From Nonomuraea dietziae (GTDB lineage: Bacteria > Actinomycetota > Actinomycetes > Streptosporangiales > Streptosporangiaceae), in contig NZ_JACIBV010000003.1 in the NCBI RefSeq assembly GCF_014195505.1, positions 62,001-126,000 of the forward strand: a stretch of 64,000 bases of DNA, given 5' to 3'. A program made the translations under genes and the position numbers. How positions within the stretch are numbered: position 1 is the stretch's first letter; every line of letters starts with the position of its first letter. The notes beneath the pieces were generated by a model. The model was not told the DNA's origin. It saw only the letters and a list, made by a program, of their open reading frames with translations, and ran no database searches. Below, one piece after another: positions 62,186 through 64,000 of the stretch.

Positions 62186-63313
62186 TCAGGTCCTTTCGAG
62201 GTGGCGGGCGTCGATGTCGGCTCCGAGCGCGCGGAGCATCGTCTGGAACTTGACGGTGGTCTCAGCGAGCTCGGCGGCGGGGTCGGAGCCGGCGACGATG
62301 CCGGCGCCCGCGAACAGGCGCAGGGTGTTCTCGGCGACCTCGGCGCAGCGGATGGCCACCGCCCACTCGCCGTCGCCGCGGGCGTCCATCCAGCCGACCA
62401 AGCCGCTGTAGTGGCCGCGGTCGATCGGCTCCAGGCGCTGGATCAGCTGCCGAGCTTCGGCGGTCGGGGTGCCGCACACGGCCGGTGTCGGGTGCAGGGC
62501 GGCGGCCAGCGTGAGCACCGAGGTGTCCGGATCACGCAGCCTGCCGACGATCCGGCTGGACAGATGCCACAGGGTGTCGGTGCTCGTCAGCTCAGGCACG
62601 CGCGGCACGTCCAGATGAGCGCAGTACGGCTGCAGCGCCTCGGTGACAGCCTCGACGACCAGGCGATGCTCGCGCCTGTCCTTGGCGGAGGCGAGCAAGG
62701 CGGCGGCCCGGCGCCGGTCTTCGGCCGGATCGGGGCTGCGTGCGGCCGATCCGGCCAGCGGGTTGCTGACCACGCTCAGGCCATGGCGGGAGACGAGCAG
62801 CTCGGGGCTGGCGCCGACCAGCGTGGTTCCGGACGGCAGCGGCGCGGCGAAGGCATAGCCGTGGCCGAGCAGCGGTCGCAGCAACTCGGCCACGTTGACG
62901 GGCTCGTTCGAGCGCAGCTCCAGGGATCTGGCCAGCACGACCTTGTCCAGGCGGCCCGTGCTGAGCTCGACCAGCGCCTGCCGTACGGCCTCGATGTAGT
63001 CGGCCGGGGAGGGCAACGGCCGGGTCGACCACCCGCCGCGCAGGAAGGCCGGTGCGCCTGCAGGCAGCGCTGGCGACCAGGTCGCTGATTCCGGCACGAG
63101 CAGGTCTGCCGCCCCGTCGAAGGAGATTGCTCCGGCCACCAGTTCGTCCGCGCCGAGGATGGCGGCCGCACGCGCGGGCAGCGTGTCGAGGCGGCCGTCG
63201 ACGGCGGCGCGGATCCCGTGAGTGAGGAGTGTGCCTCGGGAAGAGGCGACCAGCACGCTGGTCGCCCGGTCGTAGTCCGCCAGCGGATCGGCGGCGGTGG
63301 TCAGTTGTGGCAT
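62186..63313 (-). CDS. isochorismate synthase (DhbC/EntC-type)
   Basis: A 375-residue chorismate-using enzyme from ATG 63313. Family features: LDKVVLARSLELRS, VGASPELLVSRHG, NPLAGSAARSPDP, LHPTPAVCGTPTAEA and YSGLVGWMDARGDGEWAVAIRCAEV. PTPAVCG with GxWAVAIR is typical of isochorismate synthases, not anthranilate synthases. It supplies isochorismate to the next enzyme. Confidence 0.9.
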   Translation of the reverse strand: MPQLTTAADPLADYDRATSVLVASSRGTLLTHGIRAAVDGRLDTLPARAAAILGADELVAGAISFDGAADLLVPESATWSPALPAGAPAFLRGGWSTRPLPSPADYIEAVRQALVELSTGRLDKVVLARSLELRSNEPVNVAELLRPLLGHGYAFAAPLPSGTTLVGASPELLVSRHGLSVVSNPLAGSAARSPDPAEDRRRAAALLASAKDRREHRLVVEAVTEALQPYCAHLDVPRVPELTSTDTLWHLSSRIVGRLRDPDTSVLTLAAALHPTPAVCGTPTAEARQLIQRLEPIDRGHYSGLVGWMDARGDGEWAVAIRCAEVAENTLRLFAGAGIVAGSDPAAELAETTVKFQTMLRALGADIDARHLERT

Positions 63314-63332
63314 GGAGATCCCATCTGGTCGG

Positions 63333-64000
63333 TCAGGCCCGCAGAGTGGCGCCACCGTCGACCACGAGGTCGTGCATGGTGACGTGGCGGGCTCGGTCGG
63401 ATGCGAGGTAGAGCACGGCGTCGGCGATGTCGTGGGGCGCGGCCACGCGGCCGAGAGGGATGCCGAGCCGGTAGGTGGTCAGGTCGCCGTTGATCGTGGT
63501 CTTCCACGCCTCGGCCAGGGTCGTGCCGTCGTGGAGGGCGCGCAGCATGTCGGTGTCGGTGGACCCGGGCGAGACGACGTTGCAGCGGATGCCGTGCCCG
63601 GCCAGCTCCAGGCCGAGGCAGCGAGTGAAGGCGGTGGCGGCCGCCTTGCTGGCGGCATAGGCGGCCATGCCCATGCGCGGCGTCGAGGCGGCATTCGAGC
63701 TCACCGTGACGATCGCCCCGCACCCGCGGGGCACCATCCGTGCGGTGACCGCGCGAGAGACGAGGAAGACGCCGCTCGCGTTGACGGCGATCGTCTGCTG
63801 CCACTGATCGAGGTCGGTGTCCTGCACCGAACCAGGCAGCAGCACGCCCGCGACGTTGACCAGGATGTCGATCGGGCCGAGATCACGCTCGACGGCCGCG
63901 ACGACGTCGTCCACCTCTCCGGCGTCGCGCACGTCCAGCAGGTAGGGCACCGCGCCGTGCGGGGTGCTGGGTTGGATGAGTAGATCGGCGGCGGCGACGG
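63333..64000 (-). CDS. 2,3-dihydro-2,3-dihydroxybenzoate dehydrogenase-like SDR (partial)
   Basis: The frame runs off the right edge; a start at 63950 would cut the Rossmann motif. ILVNVAGVLLPG, VTVSSNAASTPRMGMAAYAASKAA (Ser...YxxxK) and the C-terminal VDGGATLRA are classical SDR features close to EntA/DhbA. Oxidises the dihydrodiol to 2,3-dihydroxybenzoate. It lies upstream of the synthase and isochorismatase genes, 19 bases from the former. No aryl-AMP ligase is in view. Confidence 0.85.
   Translation of the reverse strand, partial: VAAADLLIQPSTPHGAVPYLLDVRDAGEVDDVVAAVERDLGPIDILVNVAGVLLPGSVQDTDLDQWQQTIAVNASGVFLVSRAVTARMVPRGCGAIVTVSSNAASTPRMGMAAYAASKAAATAFTRCLGLELAGHGIRCNVVSPGSTDTDMLRALHDGTTLAEAWKTTINGDLTTYRLGIPLGRVAAPHDIADAVLYLASDRARHVTMHDLVVDGGATLRA

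Noticed and set aside
1..64000. tRNA, rRNA, replication origin or CRISPR array
   Set aside because: None recognised on either strand; no cloverleaf, 16S/23S segment, DnaA-box cluster or repeat-spacer pattern was seen.

Overview
The window is high-G+C actinomycete DNA. Codon use is strongly GC3-biased, translational coupling by ATGA/GTGA overlaps is frequent, and it carries a conservon (cvnABCD plus P450s), several XRE-TPR regulators, a DUF574 methyltransferase and a mycobacterial-type MenB. A Streptosporangiales-like chromosome (Nonomuraea, Actinomadura or relatives) is my best guess, but no marker here fixes the genus. Most of the window is accessory: peptide-modification clusters, regulators, conflict-type genes and decayed transposons, with a few housekeeping-type genes (trmO-like, menB).

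Region by region. 0-0.8 kb: a frameshifted Tn3-family transposase running off the left edge. 1.5-8.1 kb: a RiPP-type operon of three near-identical precursor genes (the third frameshifted), a radical SAM/SPASM maturase, a protein that looks like an ABBA-type prenyltransferase fused to a terpene-cyclase-like alpha/alpha toroid, and a caspase-fold (C25/CHAT-like) protease with a zinc ribbon. 8.6-15.1 kb: two tandem paralogous five-gene cassettes on the minus strand (TylF-like methyltransferase, HExxH peptide-hydroxylase-like protein, 2OG-Fe(II) oxygenase, a paralogue of that oxygenase that has lost its metal ligands, and a 61-68 aa precursor-like peptide encoded last). The remains of a third cassette lie between them, and a divergent XRE-TPR regulator follows. 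16.8-22.4 kb: trmO-like gene, small hypothetical genes, XRE-TPR plus phosphotransferase pair, an RHH/PIN-like pair and a 37 aa membrane peptide gene.

22.8-31.5 kb: a conservon (cvnA-B-C-D) with two cytochrome P450s, a glycosyltransferase-like protein, a hypothetical protein and a DUF574 methyltransferase. 32-43.5 kb: XRE-TPR plus RibD-like pair, Abi-like HEPN protein, STAS protein, DNA-ligase fragment, AlbA_2 protein, a second copy of the small membrane peptide, a methyltransferase and a 747 aa multi-HTH protein that looks like a domesticated IS630-type transposase. 44.5-47.3 kb: XRE-MmyB regulator, menB and an alpha/beta hydrolase. 47.6-53.7 kb: a 1431 aa STAND NTPase with about 17-18 homogeneous 46-residue repeats coupled to a small membrane protein, another membrane protein and a small secreted peptide.

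54-57 kb: decayed Tn3-type fragments flank a GNAT pseudogene, an MFS exporter and an Rrf2 regulator with twin operators. 57-64 kb: a HicB/HTH-like gene, an XRE-like TPR protein, and a five-gene operon with the start of 2,3-dihydroxybenzoate synthesis (SDR, isochorismate synthase, isochorismatase, small protein, DHA2 exporter) running off the right edge.

The strongest candidates for undescribed biology are the radical-SAM/prenyltransferase-cyclase/caspase cluster and the duplicated HExxH/oxygenase/pseudo-oxygenase cassettes.
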